A stretch of 64,000 nt of DNA from Chionis minor (taxonomy: Eukaryota; Chordata; Aves; Charadriiformes; Chionididae). The notes beneath the pieces were generated by a model. It worked only from the letters and a program-made list of their open reading frames with translations. It did no database searches and had not been told where the DNA came from. Of this stretch, positions 12,368 to 23,800 are shown in pieces. The position numbers and the translations under genes were made by a program. The first letter of the stretch is position 1. The number at the start of each line of letters is the position of its first letter. Location: contig VZSF01008745.1 of NCBI GenBank assembly GCA_013398295.1, positions 1,117,468 to 1,181,467 of the forward strand. Reading direction: 5' to 3'.

Positions 12368-14058
12368 GTACGTGCCATTTCTTAATTCCCTCTTGGTGTT
12401 GGTTTAAAGAAGTTTTCATCCTAATGTTCTAAATTCTGCCACTGGCCAAAACTTGAAGCTTTATGGTCATCATTTCCTAATCTTTCTGTGGACCAGATTC
12501 TGCTTTTTTTTCCTTTTGCCACTCACCAGAAAGGGAATTCTAGCGAGATTAGCTGCCTGCAAAAATTGTTACTTTGCTTAAAGGCTTACTCCTCTGTTCG
12601 TACCTCCATCTGTTTAATTGGCATTTTTTTCCTAAGAAAATATTACTTTAGAGAACAGGACAGGAGAGGCTTTTCAGGTTTTCAGTTACTTATGGTAAAA
12701 AGAAATTGCTAATTGTTACGTAAACTAAGAGGGCAATACTGTCATTGTGCCATCAGTTTGCTTAAAAAAAAAGGAAGCCGTGGCAAATTCATAAATACCT
12801 CAACTTAGTACTGGATTTCTTAAATGATGCTTTCAAAAATCACCTAGGTTTGTTTAAAGGGATTAGTTAAAGAGAAAGCATATTTCTCTCTGGGACTGTT
12901 CTATGTGACATAAAAAGAAAGTCCTAAGATTAACATTTTACTTTCTGACAAATTGAAACAGACCATCTTTTTAGAGAGCGCTCTTTGTTCCAAAGATTTA
13001 GATTTGCATAGTATTACTGATGTGCTGAGAAGTTTAGGATGCTTCCACAGCCTGGAGTTCTGGTGTTGGCACAGGTACATGATGCATTTTCTTTGGCTCC
13101 ATGGTGACTCTAAGGAACTCCTGGACTCTTGCTCCCTGGTGCAGCAGCTTCTCACCTTTTGCATTGTGCTTGCCCAGTTGTCTGTACAACCAGGTGCTTC
13201 ACTAATTACATCTTTTTGGCCCACAAAGATCTAGATTATTTCAGTGACCTGATTTATAGCACAGCACCTACCCCAACATCCACCCTGAATTATAGCTGTA
13301 CAGCAGAAGAGGAGATCCTGCACAGGCATGGTAGAAACTTCTTAAGTTAGTTACACTGAGGGAGAATTGGTTAATAATTTACAGTAGACTGCAATTTGGA
13401 TTCTGTATAAGGAGGGTGGTGAAGAGCTGGGATAATCTAAGTAAAGGAAAAACCTAAACTATATTATTCCTTTACCGTGCTGACTTCTTCAAAGCCTGTG
13501 TAGTACCCTGCTTGCCTTCTATTTCTGGATGGGCTTATTAACTCGTGTGTGGGGCTTTGTTAACATGCAGGACCAGGAGCAGCTTAGCTGTATTCCAATG
13601 GCACCTCAGCAAAGATCCCCTGGGATACAGGATAGGGACAGGAAAGGCTCGGTGGTGTTCACCGAGCATTAGCTAATGAACCTCCCTCCTGCCAGATTCA
13701 GGGAATAGGATAGAGAGCAGTGAAGTCAGCTTTGCATGGAGGCATCATGATGTCTATCTGCAATGTGGTTTATTTGTGACCCTGACGACCTGCCAGTGTT
13801 TAAGGTGCGACTGGGCTTTGTTAGTATACTGAAAAAGAATTTTACCAGCACATGAACTTGGTTAATAAAAGGTTTCTTTTTTTTTCACGCCATTTTAACA
13901 GATGTTTGTTTTTATAATTTGATGACTGCCTGCAATCTTGTTCATACAAGTCCCACGTAAGGAAAATTATTTTTTGTATAGGAAGCACCTGATAGCAGAC
14001 AGACTTAAACTCATGCATGGCTGTATTAAAACCTTTTTTTTTTCTTGTTTTGACTCAG
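12368..14058 (+). other. SH3KBP1: Short intron before candidate 60-nt exon
   Basis: A 1.7-kb intron from a gtacgt donor to the tgactcag acceptor at 14058. If the 60-nt exon is skipped, the intron continues to 37035. Overlapping short open frames at 12.9-13.35 kb on both strands match nothing I know. No repeat was recognised. Confidence 0.65.
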
Positions 14059-14118
14059 GACATAAAAACCCCTGTAACATTAATAAATATGCATTTTAAT
14101 AATGCAGTTCTACAAGAG
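14059..14118 (+). CDS. SH3KBP1: Candidate cassette exon, SH3KBP1 linker (60 nt)
   Basis: What is seen: a T-rich tract followed by tgactcag, then 60 open bases ending in gag, then a perfect gtgagt donor. The 20 codons start DIKTPVTLINMHFNN and end in AVLQE. The preceding exon ends in phase 0 (after VDK) and the next begins in phase 0 (SVGKK), so this exon drops in without changing the frame. Mammalian SH3KBP1, as I recall its main form, joins VEK directly to TIGKK with no such insert. Inference: an optional, perhaps tissue-restricted or bird-specific exon lengthening the SH3-B to SH3-C linker. Chance agreement of two strong splice sites, open frame and phase is possible but not likely. Confidence 0.62.
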
Positions 14119-16034
14119 GTGAGTTTTAAATTATTAATTTCCTGCATCTAGGTATGTAAAGGAAATATATGGTGCAGGAAGAAAATTACCAAAGATAAAC
14201 ACACTGTTGTAATTTGCATTATGATAGTATTTAAACTGGTGTGTAAGCATTCACTTGTAAGGGTGATGCATATGTAGGCACTGACAAGAATTCAAGTGTG
14301 GCACAAAATTCAGTTCTCCCAGGTCTTATATAGGCAGATTAGAATTTACAAATTATAAGGTCCTCTTAATGCCACATGAGCATTTCTCGTGCCTGCAGTT
14401 TACTATAATTGTAGCTAGCTCTATAGTAGTGATGGTGAATGGGAACCAATTAAAATAAATTATGTATCCCTTGAACTCTGGCGTCTCTTGTTTTAATGTG
14501 AAGTGTTTGCAAAGTGCTTATTGAAGTGGCCTTCGTTCCCTGAAGGGAAGTCTTCTGCACTGTATAATAATGAGAAGTCTTACCTTTGTTTTTCACAAAG
14601 AACAAATATTTGTGCAGCGTAAGTCAATAGGTTTGTTACCCAGCCAAAAATTAAATACATAATTTTCAGAAAATTTCTAAAATTTTCCATCCTACCTACA
14701 GACCTTCCTTCCTATGTCTTCAAATTTCTCCTGAAATTGGCATGGTTAGTGGAAAATATTGTCTTCGCTTTTGTCAACACAATCCATTATTTGCATTTCA
14801 AGTGTGTAGATAACTAAAAGCAATGCTGCTTTGCTGTCGTTGCTTTTTTCCTGTCTAGGTTTCAGGATGGTTAACCTTTGAGCAGTGCCATTCAGACGCT
14901 TCGGCACTGTGGTCTTCGCCTACTCATAGCACCAAAAACACAATTCACGGTGACACAACATTCAGTTACGATTGCAAAACATTAACCTCACAAGTACTTC
15001 TCTCCTGACGGCAAGAAATTCCTCTCGTCATTGCCATGTTCTTTGCCATTTAATGCTGGCTGAGAGAGAGAGAATCCTGTATTGTTTGTCATTCCAAGCA
15101 AGGTCATATTTATCTTGAGAGTGCTGCACACTGATCAAAAGTGTTGCAATGTATGATGCAGAGTGCCAAGTCAATACAAATTTTTCTCGAGCAATGTAGT
15201 TTTTAAAGGGATCTTTGCCCTGGTATGTGCCTTGCTCATTTACAAGTAGCCTCAGTTTTTCAGTAACTTGTAGTATTTTGAAGAGGCAGAAACAATGCTT
15301 TCCTCAGTTCCTCCTTCTTTTTTAGTTCTTTCCAAAGTTTGGAGACCCTAAAACTCTTTCTGTTGCTTCTCCTTCTCCATTTATTGATGAAACATTTCAT
15401 GTATTACTATAATGATACTGTTACCTTATTTGATTTAAAATATTTCCTAACAACTTCTATTTTTTTAAAGCAAGAATAAATTACTATGAGAATTTTATAA
15501 TGTGGGATTATTTAGAACAAGGTAATTCCCATGGAAAATATCTGTCCATTTACAGAACAATCAACAGTGTCTCAATTTGCTGGCATTATCACTTTGTGTT
15601 CTAATGTGTTTTCAATTTTATGAATCAGAAATTTAGATCATATTTCTCGCAGAGGTGATATGAATTATTGGGGCTTAAGAAGGCTTTTACACAAGTATTG
15701 GCAGGGGTATGAGTGCAGACGGGATTGCTGCCAGTTGAGCAGAAGCAGATGCCATTAGGCTCTCCTGTAAATCACCAGGCAGTTTGATGTGCTCCTAGTA
15801 TTAGCCCAGTGGTAACGGTGTAGGATACAGTGGCCCTTGTCTGTTAAGATTGTCAAGAAACTAACTAAAGGCAAAACTGACAAATTGTATGAAACCCCAT
15901 TGGTTTTATTCATGTACAGAATTCATTGCTTTGCTATTCTTTGTTTTAAAAATCACAGAAGCAGATTATCCTAGGGAAATTAATGATGCAGTTGTGGGAG
16001 TTTAATTTGAGCAGCATCTTCAGTGTTGTGCTTT

Positions 16035-16050
16035 AAAAAAAAAAAAAAAA
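16035..16050. repeat. Poly-A tract
   Basis: Sixteen A bases in a row, with no recognisable retroelement body upstream. Confidence 0.9.
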
Positions 16051-17379
16051 GTCAAATACTTATGCTTTGTAGTCCTTTTCTTGCCTGTTTCGTTGGTGAA
16101 TTGACCACTGGCCATCAATAACTAGAATCAGATTCCTGAGGCTTGGCTCTGTCAAATTCCCATTAATGATATGTGTAAGTGGACTAATTTACAATGCTGC
16201 ATGTGACTAAAGACATAGCTTGCTGACAGATGAATTTTTAGAAAAAATACCATATACATATAGGCACATTTTATCTCATGAGAAAATTCAGTGTAACACT
16301 GTTAAAGTAGCACAAGTTTTATGGTCAAATGGGAATGCCTGTTTCACACGTCCTCCTTCTGCTCATGCAGCTTCAAGACATTTAAACAAGTGTTTATGCT
16401 TATTTGTTTCTTCCTTTTTCATTTTCTAGTAGCTTATCTAAAACTTCTGTTTCTAGGTTGGACGGCCTGTCAATATGATCTGTATGTGCTTCCGTTGTTG
16501 TAACAAGCTATCACTTTTTCCCCTCCTGTACCTAAAAATAAACCTCTGAAAGTATAGGAAAATTAGTTTAACCAATACATTCCTTAGTCTGAGTTAACTG
16601 TATCGGGTTAGTCCATGATTTGAGGCTTCAGCTGGTAATGCTAAAGGCCATAATAAGTGAATTTAAAATAAGAACTCTTAAAAAGACTGGTTTATCTTTT
16701 TGAAAACTGTCCTTTCTTCAGAAGCGACTATTGAGAGTATCTTTACATTTTCCATTTGAGATATATTTGGAGTTTTCTTCAGGCAAGACTTTCATAGTTG
16801 GATAGCAGTGGTGAATTTGAGCAGAGCTAGATTTCATTAACAGCCTTTAATGAGGTCACATTAGGGTATGCCAGAACTTAATGTAAATTATATACTCCAC
16901 TATCAAACTGGGGAATATTGCAGCCATTGTAATGATTTCATATAGAGGGGGCGGCTATCATGACTGTAGATGCAGCAACCTGTAAGATCTAGTTAACTGG
17001 TGTTTAGGGATCCTTCTCACTGCAAAACACTGAAATTATACAGAATTTTTTATTTCTGTATATATTATGTTTGGGAGAGAAGAAATGGAGAAGAAATAAT
17101 GGAAGTAGACACAAGAGCTATAAGGGCTAGGAGCTCATGTCAATTATGAAGTCTACCTGTCCTCTGCAATAAGATAGAAATTTGTAAATTCTCAGGCTGA
17201 GTGCCTGCAAGGTCTGAGTTTCTATTTTGAGTTAGTGAGCTAGGGACCCACAACCTGGGGTGAATGCATTGCGCTGAGGCTTGCATCTTCACCATACCTG
17301 CACTGTCAGTTCCTGCCTGGTTGCTTGTAGAAAAAGGTTTTTCCCCTTAATTTTCAGTTGTCATTTAAAAAGAAGTCTT

Positions 17380-17720
17380 TGAGAGATGCAGGTTTGGAGG
17401 CTCCTCCTGGCGTTTCTGAACTGGCTAACGATGTGCCGGAGCTCTGCCAGCGCTGCCCAGTGGCACCCATGCTGCGTGGCCAGCTCTGGCTGTGGGTGCT
17501 GCAGGGGTCGGACTGTGCTGGCCTCTGTATGGCACGGCTCACTGCTACTTGCCCTTCCCCTCCGATGCCTTTGGAGGTGCTTGCTCCCCTAACAGAAGTG
17601 TTGAAGCCAGCGTTCAAAATACTCAGATAATGAAAAAATGAATGTGAGCGAAACCACCCGGTGCTGAATTTGAACACTGTTAAAAACGCCTGCTGAGGCA
17701 GAGCGCGTGCAATGTATCAA
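17380..17720. other. GC-rich, CpG-bearing patch of unknown origin
   Basis: About 340 bases stand out from the AT-rich intron by high GC content and roughly a dozen CpG pairs. Open frames of 60-107 codons overlap on both strands, which is typical of GC-rich DNA with few stop codons. The translations match no family that I recognise. It could be a fragment of an unknown avian repeat, a decayed retrocopy or a small CpG island. No TATA box, splice donor or other promoter sign supports a start site. Confidence 0.4.
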
Positions 17721-19308
17721 GAGTGTGTAGCACTTTGCACTTGAAAGCACAGGTTTCTGGCATTTGTTTATTCAGAGGCAACCATTGGCGGTGGCAGCAG
17801 CGGTCATGGCAAGGATCAGCAGTGTGTCAAACTCTGCGCAGGAACAGGGGGAAGCACTCAGCTGTTCAAGCAGCATTTGTGTTTTGCTTTCAGGCTCCTG
17901 TCTGACTTAGTCTGGCATCGCTGCCCTAACCATTTATTCTAGTGCCATCTTGTGAGGAAAGCTACAGGGGGAGAGGGACCCTGACCCCTTCTGCAGTAGT
18001 CATGAGAGCCAGGCTGCCTGCAGCACCAGCTCGCTCTTCACTGGTGTAACTTTCCATTCCTCCGGTTCAGTGTGGAAACAGGATTTATGTGTTTCTATCA
18101 TTATGCAGAAAATAGCCTGCATTTGCAAATGGTGGATGGCATTCACGAGGCACTGTGGACATTATAAAGAAGTTCTTTAGAAGATTGTTACCCTTTCTGG
18201 TGTAACTAATTCACAGAAATAAGAAGAAAGGGTGGGGAAAATACAGTTGGCTCATGAAACGAGGGGCAGTCAAAAAGCAGCATGCCCCTTTTGGGGAGTC
18301 TGACTCAAAGCAGGACTTGATACCAAGGGAATAGAACAGGAAATGGAAAATTAAGTTTAAAGAGAGGAACAAATTCGATAACCTTGGCTGGCAATGAGTC
18401 TCTGCTGAGTCACTGAAGTGTGCTACGTGAGTGAAGAGTGACTCCTGATCTCCTGTATGCTTCCCGCTCTTCCCATTAGGTACCTGTGCTTTGGTGTTTT
18501 CTCACTTTGGTTTGTAAAATGCTCAAGCTGCCTCAACAGAGCTGTCCGGGTATTGGTGACATGGTTCAGCTTTCACATAGGTCTGCAACAGCAGTTTTTA
18601 GCTGAGGAGGTTACCCATGCAATGGTTTGTGCTGCTTGTGACGTTTTTTAGGCTTTTGTTTTTAATAAAGCAGCTATTGGATTCTAAATAAATGCAAACT
18701 TGTTGTCCATGCCACAAGACTTGACATGTATGTCATTGGTCTCTATTCAGAAAAGATTTGTCCATATGAAAGAAGCGCATCAAGCATATGCATGAAAACA
18801 TTTTCACCTTCCGTTTCTGACTGGAGCTACATGAAGAACATCTAAAAATAGAAGCAGAGTACTGTAAGAAGCATGTATTGATAATACCAGAAGTTACTCC
18901 TAAAAGCAACATGGAAAATCTGGTCTGTTCTCCTGAGGCACAGCACTGGGCTTCTGCCAGAATGAGTTCTCCTGAAGGAGTGCTCTCTGGGAGGGAATAC
19001 TCCTGTTTTTTCAGTCATGGTTTTGATGACGATATCTTACGATGCTTCAGTCTGAAAAACAGGATGTGTAGGTTTAAGCGAATGCAATTGAACTTCATAA
19101 TAGGGAGACAATAAAAGCATATATGTTGTAAGTTGCTCTGTATCAGCTGTTGGTTGGTAGCTTGCTAATCACAGTAAATCTCTGAATTTCAGTTGAATGT
19201 GTACCATTAGCATTTTAAAAGAAGAATTATTAAAAAAATTAAAATGCTGTACTTGAATAGTTTCAAATTAAAACTTTAAAGCTTTGATTGTTTAAAATTA
19301 AGCCTGTA

Positions 19309-19679
19309 TCCTGGGCTGCATCAAAAGCAGCATAGCCAGCAGGTCAAAGGAGGTGATTCTGTAGCTGCCTTCCAGTACCAAAAAGGGGCCTACAGGAAAG
19401 ATGGGGACAAACTTTTTAGTCGGGCATGTTGCAATAGGACAAGGGGTAATGGCTTTAAACTAAAAGGGGGAAGATTCAGACTAGATATAAGGAAACAGTG
19501 GTGAAACACTGGCACAGGTTGCCCAGAGAGGTGATCTATGCCCCATCCCTGGAAACTTTCTCCCCAGGTTGTACTCTGAGCAACCTGATCTAGTTGAAGA
19601 TGTCCCTGTTTGTTTCAGGGGGGTTGGGCTAGATGGCCTTTACAGGTCCCTTCCAACCTAAACTATTCCATGAAAATAA
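19309..19679 (+). mobile_element. CR1 LINE, 3' end, internally deleted
   Basis: This shows the typical 3' part of a chicken-repeat-1 LINE. It starts at ctgggctgcatcaaaagcag, runs through ggacaaggggtaatggcttt and caggttgcccagagaggtg, and ends with gttgggctagatggccttt and cccttccaacctaaactatt. CR1 is the main non-LTR retrotransposon of birds and is usually cut off at its 5' end. Between ggaggtgattctg and tgccttccagtacc a segment present in full copies is missing, so this copy has an internal deletion. It has no coding capacity. It lies in sense orientation within the intron. Confidence 0.95.
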
Positions 19680-19967
19680 AGCTGATTTCCTGAGTTCCAG
19701 AGATAGTTGATGGAGACATAAACTGAATGTTTAGGAAAGATTTGTCTCACGTTTCAATTGCAGTATAGAGAAAACACTTCAAAAAGTAATAGTACTGATG
19801 TGCAAGCTGGCTTCTTTTGCTGTGATGAGCTTCAGGAGAACTGGTTCAGGAATTAGTATGATATAGTATGTCTAATAGTAGCAGTAAAATATACCTAAGC
19901 AAAATCTAATTGATATAAAGTGATATAAAAAGATTTAAATTAATAAAATCAACGCTTTAGGAATAAA

Positions 19968-20000
19968 CAGTTTTATTAACAGTTTATTAACAGTTTTTAA
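19968..20000. repeat. Short tandem duplication
   Basis: Three near-identical units of cagtttattaa type lie head to tail. This is probably replication slippage. Confidence 0.8.
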
Positions 20001-20821
20001 GACACACATAAACTGTGTCTTAGTGTTTCTAAGTAGAATGAAACTTTTTTTCTTGCTCCACTTGGATTTTGTTGGTTAATATAACTGATTTTTAATTGCT
20101 GTGTCTGAGTTATTAGGTCTTCTAAACTTTGAAAATATTATAAAAATTCTAATGAAATGTCATTTGATATTCCTAGCGCACATGAACTTTGAAAATTAAA
20201 ATAACAAACACAGTTATGCAAAAAAATGAAATAACTCGCCTGAGGTACTGAAAAGACTGATTAATGTAAACCAAACTGAATATAACCTGTAAAGTAAAAT
20301 TTATACACTCATCTTTTGCTGCCTATTTAGCTTCATTAGTTTGTGGATTTTTTTCTGAATCGGTTTCCTTTTTTAAATTTTCCCTAGCTGAGGATTATTT
20401 TTAGAGTCATGCCTGATTGTAGTACTTGTACTTTTATATACTCATAAATTGTATAAATTATAAATATGTTACAGATTATTCTTCTCTCTTAAAATAAATA
20501 CCAATAATCGTGTGTTTTCTGGGACTGCTAGTGATGTACTGTAACATAATTTTTAAATCGTTTGTGATTGGAAAGTAGAAATCTTCAGGAAGGGGGTTGC
20601 AGGTTCAGTAGGTTTTCAGGCTTTGCTCTGAATCACTCCTGAACCTGTTCTGCAGCATGGTGCAGGCTTGGGGAATGTTGCTGCAAGAGTCATTGCCTTT
20701 TCTGTAAGCCATCATCTCTTACTCATTTCCATTCTTTAAAATATCCTGATATTTTTTCTGGAGATTGTACGAGGAGTGATAGTCTACTCAGATTAGTTGT
20801 GATTTGCTTTCAGCGTAAGGC

Positions 20822-20880
20822 CAAAGGGGATCTCAGAGATCACTTAATCCAAGCCTCTCAGCTGGATTAGGACAAAATGT
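20822..20880 (-). mobile_element. Possible CR1 fragment
   Basis: The stretch with gatctcagagatcacttaat followed by ccaagcctct resembles the reverse complement of the CR1 3' region (gatcatctagtccaacccc in typical copies). It is short and diverged, so the call is weak. Confidence 0.4.
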
Positions 20881-23800
20881 ATATAAATAATTCCCAGGGG
20901 ATGGCTGTTTTTTGAAAAAGCATCCAGTAAATAAATTTGTGTATGCTCCCTGTGTTCTCATATTTCACTGTTGTAGCAGAAACTATATTGTAATATCCTG
21001 CTTCTGCAAATTAAGCTTTTTCTTGTTCCTTTTTGTAGTAACCATGTTGAACAATTTATTGTCCTCCCCTTTAAAATCTACATACTGCCTAAGTTTATCA
21101 TGTCCTTCCTTACACTGGTTCTCAGAAGCAGAGAGAACCTTTTTTTGCTTTTATCTTTTTAATGTATGAGTTCAGAGGCTTTTTCCTTGTCTCATAATTG
21201 TGTTGGCACTCCCATGAGAATGCCTCTGGAGAGAACAGGCTGTGTGCGTATAGGGAACGTATTGAGTGTACCTAAGTATGTCCATAGCAGACACGTTTGT
21301 GCATAAATGCTTACTGAATAGTATATAAGGTCAAATGGGAGTGAGACTGTATAGTATCTTTTGGCTTGCTTAAATGTAAATCTGTAATTTTTTCCAGATT
21401 ATCTGAGAAGCCCATGGTGTGTTTCCCTCCTCTGCCCTTTTTCAGTCATTTTAAAATTGAATGTTTGTGAGGAGGCAATATTAAGAATTTATAAGATTTG
21501 CATGGAACAGAGCATAATCCTAGTGAGATGTTTGTTTCTTGATTTTAAAAAAATATTTTTCATATTTCTTTAAAAAACAAAAGCCAAACCAAAGGCATAA
21601 ACGACATGAAATTTCAGAGGGGTTTTTAATTATCTTTTTTTCAAACAGAGAGACCAATACACTCAGAATTTGTTATAAGCTTATTTTTCTGTGGAATTAT
21701 TTGCAAAACTTTCCGCCTGGGCTGTTCGCAAAAAGTCTGTACATCCTCGCTCACATTGCCTTTCCTAGCTGTTGGTCTCAAGAAGGCTTGCTTGGGAAAG
21801 GAGAGGAAACTTCTCACTGTGAATGGGCAGAGGTAGGAAAAGCTCCAGATTTCCTGTGAAATAAACAAGTGGAACCTTTGTTTCTCTGGGATGGCCCAGA
21901 GCGTGAGTCAGTGTCAGGGCTGGGCTCCTGCTCTCGCTGAGCTGAGCTCATGCAAGGAAGGGGCAGGACTCCAGGGCTCTTGGACACTTCGAGCTGCTGA
22001 AAGGCAGCTTGGCTTCACAATGGGAGAGGAGGTATTTCTTTTACAATTAGTTGGGTTGGTGGTTGTTTTTTTCTCTGTGGCTGTTTAAAACTGTATCATA
22101 ATATATGTGTTCTGCAGAGCACAGGATTTGACTGCAGGGTTCTTTGGTTCTTCTGCACACTTTGTGGATGCTGGGTAGGTAAAAGGAAAAGAAGGAAAAA
22201 GAGTGCTGGGGATCCTGAAGTCCATTTCTGCTACAGAGGACCGTATTAGAATAGGGGGTTGCTTTTGTGTGAAAACATATTTTGTCCTAGCTCCATTTAG
22301 CTTAAGTTTTTTCCTCTCGGACTCTTTGGCCGTTAAACTAGCACAGATGTTTTTTATTTCTATATGATTTGGTTTCAATTTTCTTACTATAAAGAGTAAT
22401 GTAACTTTACAGTTCAGCAAGACTAGTTGCACAGTCTTTAGGATGTGTTGCTCTTTAAAATGTTTGCTTAGTAAACAAAAATTCACACTTCCCCCCCCCC
22501 GGCTTTTCCTTCCCAAATGCATGAATAAAACTTCTTCTTTTTGACAGAAAAAAGAGGAGGAGCTTTACTAATTCCTCTTCTCTGTGAGGTGACATTTGGA
22601 GCCTTGTACAAATGAGGAAAACTGATACGAATTATTTTTGGAGAAGATGATATTGCGGTAATAAAATCTAAATGGAAATTATCCTTTCCTTCAAGAAACA
22701 GCAAGGAAAACTGGAGTCAACTGGTGCTTGTAAAATTTTATAGAAAGCTGAATGGAGAGATATCAAGTAAACTTTTTAATGATTTGCAGATACTTTGGGG
22801 ACTGTGAGTAGAAAAATGTAAATTTCTCTCAACTTCAGCTTTTCACAGCTGAAATCAGTATGGTGTGTGGAGAAATGAAGCTCCAAGTTTTCTGAGTTGC
22901 TTTTTTACTTAAAATGTGCCATGTGTCTTTCTTTTTTCCTGCCTTAAAAATAGAAAAGAGGAAGGAGGAAAGGAGTAGTGCAAAAGGATCCTAGGCCAGC
23001 CAGGCACTCAGTGGGATAAAAAGTCTGTAGGCCAATTTCTAAGATGCCTTTTTAACTCCTTGTTGCACATGTTTCTATAGGAGGTCAGTGGCATTTTGTA
23101 TTTCTAAAGTAGTTCTTAAATACAACGGACATGAGCTTATATTATTATGGTTAGTTGACTAAGTGCTTCGTAAAAACTTCCCAATAAAAACCAAAGAGAC
23201 GGAGAGAGGACTCAGCTTCTCAGGGGGAAGTACTGATGCAACAGCAGCTGGTAGCCAAGTAGGGACTGATGGTGCCTGTTTTCTGCTGGGCTACTTGCCA
23301 CGCACTGGCCACCCAAAGAGCAGTTGACCTCCTTATGTACAGCCCACAGTTTCTTCTGCAGTGGTCTCTGTACCTAAAGCACTTGCTGAAAAGAAAAGCT
23401 GAAACACATGAATTAGTCATTTCCCATTTGTGTTTCAAGTTTCGGAGCTTCATTCAAAGGAAAAGAGTTGAAATTTTGGTCAGTTAAAAGAGAACTGGAT
23501 GGAGATGCTAATGCATTTTGCTTTGTCACATGTTGCTCTGCAGTTTTCCCTGTAAAAGTTTAAAATAAAAATATCTCGCTGTTTTGCTTCAGTAACTTCT
23601 GTCCTGATTTCAGTGAGGCAAGGTGAGGGAAAAAAAAACCCTAAAAATGAAAACTAAAGATAATCGGAGAAGAAAAGAAAAAAGATAATGCCAGAATGGA
23701 AGAAATATTTCCTGTCAGCATTAATTCTGGGACTATCTGCATGACGGTATAGGTTTAGTTTCTTTTTTGGTTTTTTTTTTTAATAAAATCATTGAATTTG

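Noticed and set aside
12953..13350. Overlapping open frames of 73-107 codons
   Set aside because: No splice sites or family similarity. Both strands are open by chance.
18264..18300. gaggggcagtcaaaaagcag, which resembles the end of a mariner-type transposon
   Set aside because: I found no matching inverted end or transposase remnant nearby, so the likeness is too short to support.
22085..22522. 145-codon open frame on the minus strand
   Set aside because: The translation is low in recognisable domains and rich in residues typical of AT-rich intron. There is no start context or similarity that I know.
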